A stretch of DNA of 64,000 nt from Uloborus plumipes (GCA_038373865.1 JAXGGA010001607.1:82276-146275), one strand, 5' to 3'; counted from the stretch's first letter, positions 1 through 12,234 are shown. A program made the numbers and translations. Notes: generated by a model from the sequence alone, not told the origin.

Positions 1-978
1 TAGTATTTTTTGAGACAGACTGACAATAATATAGAAAAGTAAACTACCACAGGTTCAGTCGATGTTATCCAGTTGCGAAAAGCCTTAGAAACTCTCATGC
101 GCAGACGTCGGGCAGCAATCCAGGCAACGTCGCTCGCCTGGCTACGGCTCTCTTCCACTCCATCGCCGCCTTCCTAGGACCATGTCAGCTGTCTGCCTAT
201 ACTGTTTTTTCACTCTGCGCTTCTATGTAGTAATCGCAGTGTACTATTATTTAGTTCAATCTAGCTGTTTTCATTTTGAAATTCTTGTAGTCTTCTGTAA
301 TGATGTAGTTTCCTGCTGTGTGTGGACTCTGTGATTTAACAAAAAGTTATGTAATAACAAGACAAATACTCTAATAACGAGACAAATATTTGGCTGCCCC
401 ACTTTTGACACTCCAAAGAACTGCCATCAAACTAACTGCCTACTGGCGAAGACACCATTATTAATTTCTAGTGCCAAATTTAACCTTCCTTGAGTACGGC
501 ACCTAATGATGTCCTTGCCAGTGGACGGCTTGTTTGATGACAGTTCTTTTGGAGTACCGAAAGTGGGGCAGCCAAATATTTGTCTTGTTATTAGAGTATT
601 TGTCTTGTTATTTGGCTCGGCAATTGTATAACTTTTTCGTTAAATCACCGAGTTCACACAGAGCAAAAACCTACATCATTGCAGAAGACTACAAAAATTT
701 CAAAATGAAAAAAGCTAGATTGAACAAAATAATAGTACACTGCGATTACTACATAGAAACGCAGACTGAAAAAACAATATAGGCAGACAGCTGACGTGGT
801 CCTAGGAAGGCGGCGATGGAGTGGAAGAGAGCCGTAGCCAGGCGAGTGACGTTGCCTGCATTGCTGCCCGACGTCTACGCATGAGAGTTTCTAAGGCTTT
901 TCGCAACTGAATAATATCGACTGAACCTGTGGTAGTTTGTTTTTCTATATTATTGTCAGTCTGTCTTTAAAAATAATA
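1..978. repeat. Large inverted repeat (foldback element), cut by the window start
   Basis: The sequence from 1 to about 431 returns in reverse complement from about 531 to 978, with a spacer of about 100 bp. Shared blocks include the GC-richer segment with CGACGTC and GGCGGCGATGGAGTGG, and the outer block with AGACAGACTGACAATAAT. The left arm runs off the window, so its true end and any target duplication cannot be read. Identity looks about 90 percent by eye. The open frame at 534-782 lies wholly inside one arm and is not treated as a gene. Confidence 0.85.
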
Positions 979-1019
979 CGGTTGTTTCACAAAAAAATAT
1001 TCATCAAAAACCAAAAACG

Positions 1020-1720
1020 CGTAAAAATGTAACTTTTTCTTAATTATTATTTTGGGTAATTTTGGGGTTAATGCGCGACCGGAAGATATTAAATGACCAA
1101 AACAAAATCAAAGCACAATGTTTTAAGGCTATATTAGTAAACGTTACAAACTATTGCATTACGAAAACATCTAATTCAAAAAATTAAACAAAAAATCGAA
1201 AAATTGATGTTTTTTCATATTTTGTCAAAGTTTAGGCCCTAGGCACGACCGGAAGATATTAATAGATTTCAATAATTTTTTTCCTCCTTTTTATCCCTCT
1301 TTTTGTCTTCATAATTATAAATTTTTTCGCGCGAAAAAATTATGAAAACATTTCATTCAAAATTTTTTCAAAAAAAATCGCAAAAATGAAGTTTTTTTCA
1401 TATTTTGTCAAATTTTAGGCCCTATGCGCGATCGGAAGATATCAATGGATTTCGATAATTTTTTTTTCCTTCGTTTTGTCTTTACAATTAGCTATTTTTC
1501 CGCACTATTACATTTCGAAAACATCCAATTCAAAAATTTAAAAAAAAAATTGCGAAAATGAAGTTTTTTCAATTTTTGTCAAACTTTAGGCCTTATGCGC
1601 GATCGGAAGATATCAACCGATTTCGATAATTTTTTTTTCCTTCTTTGTCTTCATAATTCGCAACTTTTCCGCGCTATTACAAATTCGAAATAAAAAAAAG
1701 TGTTTTTTCGGCCCACCCTA
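1020..1720. repeat. Tandem repeat, unit about 180 bp, about 3.7 copies
   Basis: A block containing CGATCGGAAGATATCAA (or CGACCGGAAGATATTAA) recurs near 1076, 1248, 1430 and 1607, spaced about 172 to 182 bp. Between these lie repeated stretches of the type TTTTTTCATATTTTGTCAAA followed by TTTAGGCCCTA. The copies are AT-rich and about 80 to 90 percent alike. The array looks like a short satellite sitting next to the foldback repeat, inside or upstream of the afadin-like gene. Confidence 0.8.
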
Positions 1721-2441
1721 CTGTGCATAGCTAAAGTCTGATTTATGAACACTAGAGTGCAGAAGATTTTCACATTTAAAAAAATCTCATTTTTATCAAT
1801 ATAAATTTAGGCAAATTTATATTTGCATAGAAATGCTGAAGGCATTGCAAGGGAGTGTCAACATTTCAAACACATCTATCTTCGTTTAATTTTCCTATCT
1901 ACTGTACTCATAGCTCTAACACAGTTAATGCCTGGATAGAGATGAAATTATAAAAGTACTTTATATTTTAAAAAATAATTTCAAAAACATTTACTGTTAG
2001 TATTGACTTTTAACCTTCTTGAAACCAATACCACATATATTTATTTGTGCTTGTTCTCTTTTCAGAGTTCATGGATCATTTTCTTTAAGTGTCAATATGC
2101 CGGTTTATAAAATCAGCTGCTTTAAAATCAAATGTCATCAGAACAAATATGATTTTAATAAGCTGCGGGCACTGTAGTAGGGAAGGAAAATTGCTGCTCA
2201 TTTGAGTTGTTATACTTTTGCAAAGCCTTCACAATAGTGACCTACAAAAATTCAACGCAAATTACCCTTTTCTGTTAAGCAAAAAACATTTAACATTGTC
2301 TACGTTAGAGGTCAACTTAGCAGAAGACCACTATAAGCGGCTTTGTGTTTGTTATTCCATTATTACTATTTTGTCGCCATTTTACTATTTGACCAGCAAA
2401 GATTTTCCGTACAATATTTCTCATTCATATACTTTCTACAG

Positions 2442-2555
2442 GAGCAGGAAGGAAGGCTCAGGCACTTACGCCTTGAAGAAGTCCAAAGAAAAATGGAATT
2501 AGAAATGGCCAGGACTGCAGAGGAGAAATTATTACGGGAAGCAAGGCGACGTCAG
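2442..2555 (+). CDS. Afadin/canoe-like protein, internal exon (coiled-coil part)
   Basis: This 114-nt exon is bounded by TTTCTACAG before 2442 and by a GTAATG donor after 2555, and is open in phase 0 for 38 codons. It encodes a highly charged helix with runs such as RLRHLRLEEVQRKMELEMA and ends in REARRRQ, typical of the Glu/Arg-rich coiled coil that precedes the proline-rich tail in afadin. Phase 0 matches the next exon at 4375. The two are joined here by phase, strand and composition, which is inference. Earlier exons must lie upstream of the window, because the FHA, DIL and PDZ parts of afadin are not visible. Confidence 0.6.
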
Positions 2556-2589
2556 GTAATGGTTTGCTAAGCTATACGTCAGGCTTGGA

Positions 2590-3145
2590 GTCAATTACCA
2601 GAAAATGTAATAGATTATGATTACGAGCATGAAAAATTTTTAGATTACAATTGTGGTTACTGTCCTCTGCCAAATTGCAATTACAATTAGAGCAACGATT
2701 AAGTTTATGTAAAAAATGTAATCGATTACGATTACTTATATGCTGGTTATCATTTTGATTAAACAATTACAGATTTGAGAAGAATATATATTAATTTTAT
2801 GTATAGAGGAGGATTCAGACATTTTTGTTAGGGGGGTCGAGTTTCTGTCACCTTATTAGTTAAGCGGAAGAAAAACGAAGCATTTGAAAAATTTAAACCT
2901 TCTTTAAAATATCATACAATATTGCACAGCAAGTAATATTTTTTATTATATACTGTGAAAGTAATTATTTTTTTTATTTTGGTCAGATAACACGATTACA
3001 ATATTAAATTACAATTACGATTACACAAGAAATACTTGATTAAAAATTACGATTACAAGATTACGAATATCCCGTTTTCAAATTACTATTATAATTATGA
3101 TTACAAAAAAATTGCAATCGATCACGATTACGCAATGGGGATTAC
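2590..3145. repeat. Degenerate ATTAC-rich simple-sequence repeat, in two blocks
   Basis: Two blocks (about 2590-2771 and 2985-3145) consist of degenerate iterations of GATTACGATTACAATTAC with recurrent AATCGATTACGATTAC. About 210 bp of ordinary sequence separates them. This is intronic to the afadin-like gene. It may be one old array split by an insertion. Confidence 0.7.
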
Positions 3146-3645
3146 TCCTAGTTTGCTACACGTTGATTAAATTGTAGATAGAAAAATGTAAAATACCTGA
3201 GTATTATTTTTCTAAACTTATTCATGCAAAAGTGCCTAACAGAAATTTTCAAAAGTTACTTTGCTTTCAGTTGGTTCTTACTAACTTCTTGTCACAAAAT
3301 GCATTAAGTTTTACTCTCTTCTAATTCTTTCTATTCATCATAATTTTTAAATTTTGACCATTTGTAAGAGCCCCTAATGTTTGGTGCTCTAATAATTGAA
3401 CTAGACTTAATATGATTTATGGGAATATCTTGTTGCGATTGCATAAACTATTACTAATGAAACTAGAAATTGGTGATTTTTTTTTTCTTTGAAGCTTGCA
3501 CATACAATATTATCCTTCACCTAGATTTCTCGTTTTCTCTAAGGTTGTCAAATTAAGGTGCTTTTTTTGTTTTATACTATATAACCTCATATCACCCTTG
3601 CAGGTCAACTATAAATGATAAAGTATTTGTACAAAACAATCCTAT

Positions 3646-3679
3646 GTAATTGTGTTACAAAGGATTGTAACACAATTAC
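3646..3679. repeat. Perfect 15-bp hairpin with 4-nt loop
   Basis: GTAATTGTGTTACAA is followed after AGGA by its exact reverse complement TTGTAACACAATTAC. It lies within the afadin-like intron and no function is evident. Confidence 0.7.
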
Positions 3680-4374
3680 AAAGGATTTATTTTTGTTCCG
3701 CTTATTCCCCACATTTTCCTTATAGTTGTTTATCTGGATTGCTTTTCCTTCTGGTTAGTTTGGACAAACTTGGTTGTACTGTATGATTGAACTTGTTACA
3801 TGTCAACTTGATAGAAACACTGATCATAAATAATTTCTAAATGAGTGCATCAAGTTGAAATGTGGTTTTGGTGTCTCCTGAGCTTTTATGAGGCATTTTG
3901 ATTGCCAGTCTTACAAAAATTCAGTAAAATTTGTAACTAATTTTAAAATAACTCTGATTCAGAGCACAAATGACTTTGATGCTTATCGGAAATATACTCA
4001 TCTTGAAAAATTAGCATGTGAATAACATCTTGTTCAATTATAAAAAAGGAAAGTGGGTTGTTGTTGTTTATTACTTACCAGGGAACCACACGACTCAAGT
4101 AATAATTAAAACAGTCAAAAATGGTACCATTCGAAAGAGCATACTGAGACATGTTTTTGACCCAAAGATTTGACCCCCTTCCGCCGTTTGCTAGACATCA
4201 CTGCATTTCTATGTTTGGTCATTTGCAATAAGCGTGAAAGATTATAACCCATCAGTTTCATGCAGTTGCACAGTTATCCAATTCTGAAAATGTTTGCGAA
4301 ATTATGTATTTATTTTCAAAGTGCTGAAAAAGCTGAATGTTAATACATTTTTTATTTACTTATTTATTTTTCAG

Positions 4375-5202
4375 GATGAGTTTAAGGTACCCAATAGCGT
4401 TCCTCAGCAGATACCAAATCGTCCAATGAAGCCGCCGATGAGCCATCCCATGATGGTCAATAACCAGCACCATCCAAATGCTATGCAGCAGAAGCCTAAC
4501 AGTCATCCTTCCGATAAAAGTGGCAGAATAGAAAATTCGAATCACCAAGACATTCCACCACCCTTACCCACATCGCCTCCACCCAGTGAGCCCAGTTACC
4601 AGACTTCTTACAGCCAGAAGCCTGTACCGGTCAACAATCAGAGAAATAATGATCCATACCAGAACTCTTTGATGGGTCAGGAGAGGATTCAAGAACCACC
4701 TGCACCCCCTACCAGGAAATCGTCTTACGAAGTCACCAATCAGATGAGCAGCGGGAATCGCTACGTGACTTCGTCTTCGATGAGGAATTGTGATAATGGA
4801 GCTCCGCATTACCCCAAAAAGGTTTCGTTCCACGAAGAGATGGTGGATTACGATGCCAACGGCAACCACGATGGCTCTAGCCAACAATCATCGTACACCT
4901 TAGATGACATCAACGAGGTTCTTGCAACACCACACAACAGTCAGAACCTCAACACCTACAACCCAGGAAGCACGCCTGGAGTCATCGGTACGCAGGAAGT
5001 GTACCGGGACCCACGGCAGCGCATAGAGGCAGAAAGGAATCACCAGGTGGGGACCCCCAAGAACCCTGGTCCCGAAAAACTGACGTTCAAGGAGAAGATG
5101 AAGATGTTCGCACAAGAGGTCGGAGAGCCCGAAACCCCGAAAGACAAAGTGAAAACGTCTCGTGCTCAAAGAGAAATAGAAGTGAATTTGAATGGAAGTT
5201 GA
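4375..5202 (+). CDS. Afadin/canoe-like protein, last coding exon (C-terminal tail)
   Basis: A TTTTTCAG acceptor precedes 4375 and the frame runs 275 codons to TGA at 5200-5202. The first 200 residues are a disordered Pro/Gln/Asn-rich tail with SH3-ligand-like PPPLPTSPPP and PAPPTRK motifs. The last 75 residues are ordered-looking and conserved in style: TPGVIGTQEVYRDPRQRIEA followed by PEKLTFKEKMKMFAQEVGE and ending in a lysine/arginine-rich stretch. I recognise this tail as that of afadin/canoe, an actin-linked scaffold of adherens junctions that binds nectins and Rap1. The identity is from memory of the family, without a search. In-frame sequence upstream of 4375 (from 4294) is intron, as shown by the phase-matched acceptor. 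Confidence 0.7.
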   Translation, partial: DEFKVPNSVPQQIPNRPMKPPMSHPMMVNNQHHPNAMQQKPNSHPSDKSGRIENSNHQDIPPPLPTSPPPSEPSYQTSYSQKPVPVNNQRNNDPYQNSLMGQERIQEPPAPPTRKSSYEVTNQMSSGNRYVTSSSMRNCDNGAPHYPKKVSFHEEMVDYDANGNHDGSSQQSSYTLDDINEVLATPHNSQNLNTYNPGSTPGVIGTQEVYRDPRQRIEAERNHQVGTPKNPGPEKLTFKEKMKMFAQEVGEPETPKDKVKTSRAQREIEVNLNGS

Positions 5203-6946
5203 AGTGTTTCATGTTCATTTTGTAAAACTACTTATTCACTCATTCTGAGATCTTGCCATGGAAAGAGAAGGAGTTTACGAGGTGAAGTGTCAACTTTTAA
5301 ATATTTTATAGACAGTTATTATTGCTGTTGTATATCTTTTACCATTTTTGATTTTGTGTTGAAAAAAAGAAGAGTTTTTTTATAGTGTTTCTATTGAAGC
5401 ACATTTATCGTCCTCATATTATAGTTTATATTGTAAATTTCCTTGATGTTTGTATAGTTTTATCATTAGTTGGCACTGTTTTTAGTAGCTTCTGATAATG
5501 TATCTGTTGATATAGGTCATTTATTGTATTGCTTATTAGAAGTGAAGTTTTGTAAGTAACCAGTATTACATCTTCGGCATTTATAATCAAGGATTTTAGT
5601 ATCTGCAGGTCATATCAGACAAAATATTATTAGAAAGCCATCCACAGGCAGTTTCAAAGCAGTAAAGAATGATATTAATTTACTGTTATTGGTAAATTCA
5701 AGCTATTTTACATCATTTTTGGCATCTATGCAATAACTAAATGTGATATATAAAATTTTGCTGTGTGTTTTTAGCATGGCTAATCTTGAAATTACAGAAA
5801 ATTGTGCTCCTGTTTTTTTTTTTTTTTTTTTTTTAAATCTTACTTTATTGAATGTTTCAAATGCATAAGTTAAAGTTTTAAAGTGTAATTTGTGCAGTAC
5901 AAATTCAAAACTTATGTAATTCTAGCATTGAGGAAAGGAAGTATAAAGCTTTCAAGGTTTTATGAAAATGAAATTTTATCTTTTTTTTTGTTTTTATTTC
6001 ATACAAATTTTTGAGTCATTTTTAAAGCCTGTAATTATCTACAGAAGTTGTGTCATGAAATCCTTTTTCCATTGAGTATTTTGTGGTAAATTTCTAAAAA
6101 GCACACTTAAAATTATGCTTGCTGTTAATTGTATTTTGGTTAATTGTAAAAATTTGTTCTGCAAATTATCTTTTTCTTTAATCGTAATGAAGTTTTTAAG
6201 TAATTGATCAGTGTATGGTTTTATATAAATCAAAATTGCACATTGAAAATATATATCAACTATCTTCAAAGTAAAAGTATTTTTGAATGTTACATGCTTT
6301 AAATTATTGGATAAATTTTAGAAAAAAATAATTGCATTGACGTTTTTTATTGTTGAAAGTTTTATCTATAGAAAACAACAAAAGCAGAAATTATTGTAGA
6401 GTCTTGTATGATGCATGTTTTGTATTTCCCACCATTGTGACTTATTAAAAAAAGTAACCTTAAAAGTTTGTTAAAGTGCCTCATTTCCAAAATAAATATT
6501 TTTGAGAATACTTCTTTTCCAAAATAAATGTAAGTTGAAATTTTTTTTTCCTTAAGAAGTAAGTTAGTGTTAGGGAAATTTAATCTAAAAATATATGTTG
6601 GCATTAACAATGTGTTGAAATTGCAAATGTGATAATTGTGCCTGTTAATGTACTTCTATATTAAGCTTTTTAAAACTTTCGTTAAGCTCTTACTGAGTGT
6701 AGAGTTTGAGTTTTAGTTTATATATTGATAATAGACTTAAAATAATATCTGTGCCTGTAACTTTTTCTAATGAAAATGTTCAACATCTTGAGTAACATCG
6801 CTTGATTACGTTTAAGTTTGTTTAAATATGTCATACTTTTAATTTAATCTTTATTCAAAAGGATATTCAGCAAAATTTTTTAGTCTCTTTAAGTGAAGAA
6901 AAAGTTTATTACTTTGTGTAAATATGCTTGATATGATTCTTGTGCA

Positions 6947-6952
6947 AATAAA
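6947..6952 (+). terminator. Candidate proximal poly(A) signal AATAAA
   Basis: AATAAA is followed within 10 nt by a GT-rich segment. It is about 1.75 kb downstream of the afadin-like stop codon. Confidence 0.4.
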
Positions 6953-9049
6953 CTTCTTGTGTTTCATCTAAACTTAGATCATATTAACTCTGATTTTGTA
7001 TTTCTTTCCAAATTACAGTGGGGAAAAATTGTCATTTTTGTTTTGCGTTGGAAAGTAACTGTCCAAAGTTTGACAAAAAAAAAAGTTGTGACTTTGTAAA
7101 TAACACATTTTCTGCAGCTTTTTTCTACACAGCAGCTAGTGCATTGTTTAGTAAGTTTTAATGGAAAGAGAGCTATAAATTAGCTATAAACTAATTATTG
7201 ACATCTTAATTAAGCTTTTATATAAATAGAGTAAACTGAATATTTTGCTTTGCTTATTTAACACATAATAGAATGAAGCATATTCAATAGCTATAAGCTA
7301 ACTATGGATGTCTTTGTGCAGCTTTTACCCAAAATAATAAAACGAACCCTTCTTTTATTGTGATTATTATTTTGGGCAATAAAGTACTAAACGATTTGTT
7401 ACCCTTTAAAAAATTTTTGATACCCTAAAACTTATTATCTAACTTATAGATTAAACATTACCATAAATTTTAACTTTTGTAGCACATATATACCAATGAT
7501 GTATAATATTAAATGTTACAAGTAAAAATGTAAATTCACAATGTTTTACTCTTCATAATTTAATTTGAATATATTGCCATTTGTAAAACAAAATATTTTG
7601 GTAGAATTCGTCACTGAAATTCTGTGCCTTCACTGCCTTAATACATTTTGAATATCAAATTAGAACTTATATTTCTCTCAACATGTTTGGAGCAAAAAAT
7701 AAGGAAAATGTATTATAAAATCAAAAGTTATTTATGCAATGAAATAGTGATATTCTAATTTTGAATATTATGTTTTAAAAAGGTTAACACTTGGTGCCTT
7801 TTTAAACTACTCTGTAACTTCCTGAAAGATACGCCTCATCCAGCCTTGATAGTTAAATTTGTAAAATAATTCCAGTTTGTACAAGATTTGCCTTTAAAAA
7901 AGTTAATATGAATTAGATGTACATAATTGTTTTCCAAACTGAAAATATTCTTCACAATTGAAATAAATTTTAGTGAAAAGTGTATCTCATGCTTCATACT
8001 TGAAAATGATTAAAAATTTAGAAGTTTGAAGCTTTGAAATTGCGTTAAAACTTCTACCTTAACATTTTTAAACATGGATTTGTTGAATGTGATAAAAATT
8101 ATGCATCTTGATAAATCAAAGTTACAAAATTCTTGAAAAATTTTAACTTACTGCATTGTAGTGCACTTTTGTGAATTAGCATTCCCGCAGTATTCCTAAA
8201 GAAGTATGTAACTTTTGTCCAATATTAAAACTTACGTATTTAAATATTAAGATTTTTATCAGGATCGATTTTCAATTCAAAATATTTTAATCAATGCATC
8301 TAACTGTGTATGATGATATCAGTTAGCTTCTGTATGAAAGGGTTTTCCTATTATTAAAATGAAATGAGAGCTGAAAATTGTCACTAAACTCCTGTAGTAG
8401 GGTGAAAAAAATTGCTTTTTTAAATGCTGCAAGATGAATGAATTTCTATTTGTATAGATAGTTTTTAGTTATAAAACTAGTCTCTTTATAAAATGTTAAT
8501 ATAAAGTGCAAAATTAAAATTGCTATTTCACATGATGCTAATGAACTCATTTGACATTTTATGTCGAAATTTTACAGTATTATTTAAACCCTTGCGAACT
8601 TGCATTTGAAAAGATATAAGTTAATGCATCAAATATATATCACTTTATAGTTACTGTAGTAAAAGTAATAAAACCAAATAAAAAATGAGGAAATGTACAG
8701 ATAAACAAGTACCAAGTGGCAATATTTTCTGGATGTAGAACAACCCACTATTAATGTTGTCACTTTTAATATTGTGAGAATTGTCAATTCCATGCAAGTT
8801 CTTGAGAGTTAAATGATATTAGTGGTTTTTGATGATGGCATGAAGCTATGCTTGGGTAAACACAAAAAAATGCATTTTTGAAAGCAGCTATTTTATATTG
8901 TATATGTTCAGTTGCAATATTCCATTTTATACATAAGATGCAGATCATTTTATTGTAATTTTTATTTGTAATGTAATAATTTGCTACTCTCTTGATGGCA
9001 TTAAATTTTCATAGATGCATATATTGCCATTGTTTGTAGCTGTAATATA

Positions 9050-9055
9050 AATAAA
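9050..9055 (+). terminator. Candidate distal poly(A) signal AATAAA
   Basis: AATAAA is followed by a T/G-rich segment (TTGCTTGTATTGTCTC). Sequence character changes after this point, which suits a distal transcript end. Confidence 0.4.
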
Positions 9056-9070
9056 ATTGTACATTTTAAT

Positions 9071-10097
9071 TGCTTGTATTGTCTCTATTCTGTTTTTTTA
9101 TTTTCTTTAAGATGATCAATGCTAATACCCAAATGCTCAATGAAGCAGCTCATCATTTGAAACTGATCATTCTCAAAATCAGTCACAAAGTTTCTGAAGC
9201 AAAACTCGTTAATAAATTTAGAAATTGAGGCAGCCATCAATAATTTTTTTAAAAAATGTTCATGGTTTTTCTTTTTTTCAATATTTTAGTATTTTCTTAT
9301 CGCATGTTTTTTCCAAGGTTCATATAGTACCTTATGTACCAAATTTCAAAGACATCTATTTATTAAGACAAGTTCCACATAGGTTTAAGCAAGGAAAGTT
9401 TAACTGGAACCACCTTAAGTGCGCTGGTGGCGAAAACAGTGAATAGCATTTATTACAACACAATATCATAGACAGCCAATCAACTATTTTCACTTTTAAA
9501 GATATGTTTGCATTAGTAAACTAATCATAGAACTAAGGAAATGTTACATGAAAAATGAAAACATTGTAGAAATATCACAGAGAACTTTAAATTTAGGAAC
9601 AAAAAATGTAAATATGTAAATTTTTAGATCCGCAAGTACTAACATATACCAGTAGGTTAAAAAAAAAATCTAAATTTTATCATCATGCCCAAAATTAGAG
9701 GATGTATGAGATGACCTTATGAATTACAAGTATTACCTGTCTATAAATTACTTGTTAAATGGAAAAGAATTCTACATCATTGAGATCTGATATCACAGCA
9801 AATAAAGGAACAATTAAAAGTTATTAATTTTGCTAAATCTTAAATGAATACAAACAGAAAAAGTTCATTCTAAAGAATAATGCTCTTTTCTTGGATAAGA
9901 ACTGAACATATTCTAAAGTAATTATTTAGTTTATTGATATCATATTAATAGTGAGCAGTACTGCTTATTCAGTGTTTGAACTGCAAAATATCCATTTTAG
10001 TGTGTTATATACTTAATAACTAATTCTTCTTGTACTATGATATAAGAGTATGCAGCTCAAATTCATCTTAAACATAGTGTAACAAATCCTTGTAAAG
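9071..10097. other. Intergenic stretch between convergent genes
   Basis: AT-rich sequence with no recognised gene. It presumably holds the 3' UTR of the minus-strand kintoun-like gene; TTTATT at 9930-9935 reads AATAAA on the minus strand, about 163 nt past that gene's stop codon. Confidence 0.4.
9930..9935 (-). terminator. Candidate poly(A) signal of the kintoun-like gene
   Basis: It reads AATAAA on the minus strand, downstream of the stop codon at 10098-10100. Confidence 0.35.
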
Positions 10098-10828
10098 CTA
10101 ATTTGCCTGTGAGAAGCTTGGAATGCCTCGATCTTTCAATGGAAGCTGAATATTCAGCGTGTGAATTGATGAGTTGAATTGAGCCTTTCCGCAATCCTTA
10201 TTCACTGCATAGCTCAATGCTAAATCCAAGCTGTAACTATGTCCAAAACCTGCATGACTTTTCAGACACAGCTTTCTCTCAAAAATTTCTAAATCCACCT
10301 CCTTCGCACTTTTTACAGACGGTAACTGTATTTCAACAATGATTTCTTTTGGAGCACATTTATCGGTATAACCCATCAAAGAAAAATCTTGCATATCTAT
10401 AATGTTTCTGTACTTGACATTATACTTGGGTTGGTTCAGTTTTGCTTTGGGAGCTGGACAGTCGGAAGTTTTCGGACTCTCCTTCACTTCCAAAAGTTCA
10501 TCTTCCATTTTCTTCTTCCAGTATTCATCGATCGACTCGCATTCCTGGATTTTATTGTTACCACCCTTTCGTAGCACCACTTTAGGTGGTTTTCCTTTGT
10601 ATTGAAGTTTAGGATATTTGACACTTTGTGGATCCAAGTAAATTTTGAATTTCTCTTTGATTGCCGATATTGCAGTGTCTTCGACTATGCTTTTGAAGCG
10701 TTTATCTTTAGCAGCACGATCCATAGTTGTTGGATGAAACATCACATCAATAACCAAGCATTTTGCATTCTTTTTGTCCAGATCTTCCCTGGGTTTTGAA
10801 AGAGTGATTGGTATTTTCCAATTGATGC
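10098..10828 (-). CDS. DNAAF2: Kintoun (DNAAF2)-like, exon 2: end of PIH domain and CS-like domain
   Basis: On the minus strand a TTTTTTCCAG acceptor precedes 10828, and the exon runs 731 nt to TAG at 10098-10100. It completes a Gly codon split with exon 1 (phase 1). It encodes residues 109-351. The start is GINWKIPITLSKPREDLDKK, then DVMFHPTTMDRAA, the conserved strand of the PIH domain. A charged linker follows, and a CS/p23-like domain (about residues 266-337) with EIIVEIQLPSVKSAKEVDLE and KLCLKS. Kintoun acts in the cytoplasm with Hsp90/Hsp70 to preassemble axonemal dynein arms. The product ends soon after the CS-like domain, whereas vertebrate and fly kintoun are about 800 residues, so this copy is short. 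Confidence 0.85.
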
Positions 10829-11139
10829 CTGGAAAAAAAAATCCATCAATTGGTTAAAGTTTATTGGTACAAAAGTCATGTTTTTCAATATTTTGCTCGT
10901 AGAGCAAGACAACTTCTTCATTACAGCAAATTAAATTTTAATTTCCCTTTATAAAAACATTAACTTAAAAACATAAATGTTATATCACATTTATTAATAG
11001 TTAAGTTCTAGTTTATGACCAACAAACATGAAAATAATTAATTTTAATGGAATTTATCTGATTCTAAGGTACAAAACTCCCTCCAGCTGTCTCATATCGT
11101 TTCTCCTGTTTTTCCGCTTTGTAAGGTCGGCAAGTCTAC

Positions 11140-11353
11140 CAGTGATTCTCAACCTTTTTACAGCTGCCATTTCCTTTAGGAATGGCAGCAGCAATAGGAA
11201 TCCCATTGCAAGAGAGGGGAATTACACAAGAATTTACAAGAGAGGGGGGAGGGGTCTAATTTATGAAAAGCAAAAGACCTAAATCTAACCTTCAGAATCC
11301 TCTTGCCATTCTTGGAAAGTGGGAGGGGGGAATGCTACCGCTGAGAAACACTG
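11140..11353. mobile_element. Small hAT-like element in the kintoun intron
   Basis: The left end reads CAGTGATTCTCAACC and the right end CTGAGAAACACTG, inverted copies of the common hAT terminus CAGTGNTTCTCA. No matching 8-bp flanks are visible, so the insertion looks old. The interior has G-rich tracts. Confidence 0.5.
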
Positions 11354-11909
11354 GAACAGAATCTCATGAATTAAAAATTTTCCCTTATAAATTTCACAAC
11401 ATGAGTTCAAGTGGATGAATTATCATAAAAATGTGCCAAATAGGCAATAAATTTCCCTTTCAGAGTTTTTCATGAAGTTTAAGTGTAATGTTGAATAAAA
11501 CCAATTTTTTTGCATTTTGGTAGTTTTTATTATTTTCATTAACTTGCAAAAATAGCTTTTTATTTGTTGCTTGTAAATAGTAAATAACAGACATTATATA
11601 TACCTCCTTGAAAGCTTTTTTTTTTACTTTTTGCATTGTTTACAAAAAAAAATTGCCTAGTCTTTGCTGCCAAGTTAAATGAAAAAATTAAAGAAGTTAC
11701 TCTTTCACGTTATGATAAAATTCTCTCAGTTTATGTCTAAGTTACAACAGGAGGGGGCGGGGGATCATTCTTGGAGGCTCTGATTGCCATTGGAGGAGGG
11801 AAATCACTTAAACAATTTTGAAAAACTCAAATCTTAAAAATTAGCTTTTTTGAAGAATATAATGTAAATACTCTATTGTTATTGTATTTTTAATTTGCTG
11901 TAGTATTAC

Positions 11910-12234
11910 CAAATTGCATTCTTTGTGATGTTGCCTCATCAACATTTTTATTCTTGCAAACATTAACAAATGTCTTTTTGCCTTCTTGAACAAATTTCAT
12001 CACGTAGCCGAATTCAGGATGTAAAAACTTCACATCGAATCCCCGTTCCTTTTCCAAAGAAACGATCTCACTTTCGTATTCTTTCTGACTTTCCACACTA
12101 TTTATTTCTTCCACATAATTATGGAAAAGCTTGACAAATTCCTCATTTTTAAATGCGTTTTTTAAACGAACAGCTTCCTCAGAGGTTAAATTTATATCAT
12201 TCATATCAATTTCAGATGTACCAATATGAGTCAT
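11910..12234 (-). CDS. DNAAF2: Kintoun (DNAAF2)-like, exon 1: N-terminus of PIH domain
   Basis: The frame opens with ATG at 12234 and runs 325 nt to a G|GTAATA donor after 11910 (phase 1). It encodes residues 1-108. LTSEEAVRLKNAFKNEEFVK, SLEKERGFDVKFLHPEFGY and GKKTFVNVCKN are the expected kintoun N-terminal motifs. The intron (10829-11909) is 1081 bp and carries a small hAT-like repeat. The two exons give 1056 nt and 351 aa with phases in agreement. The start lies 458 bp from the divergent UPRT start. PIH1D1 and PIH1D2 were considered, but the FVNVC and REDLDK signatures fit kintoun better. Confidence 0.85.

Larger units (their letters stand above)
5203..9070 (+). other. Probable long 3' UTR of the afadin-like gene
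   Basis: After the stop codon there are about 3.9 kb of very AT-rich sequence with no coding frame of note and few of the transposon signatures that fill the rest of the window. AATAAA hexamers occur at 6947-6952, with a GT-rich CTTCTTGTGTTT just after, and at 9050-9055. Either could be a poly(A) site. The low transposon content suggests the region is transcribed and under some constraint. The extent is inferred. Confidence 0.45.

Noticed and set aside
4360..5169. Minus-strand frames of 62 to 107 codons
   Set aside because: Shadows of the afadin-like exon on the opposite strand.
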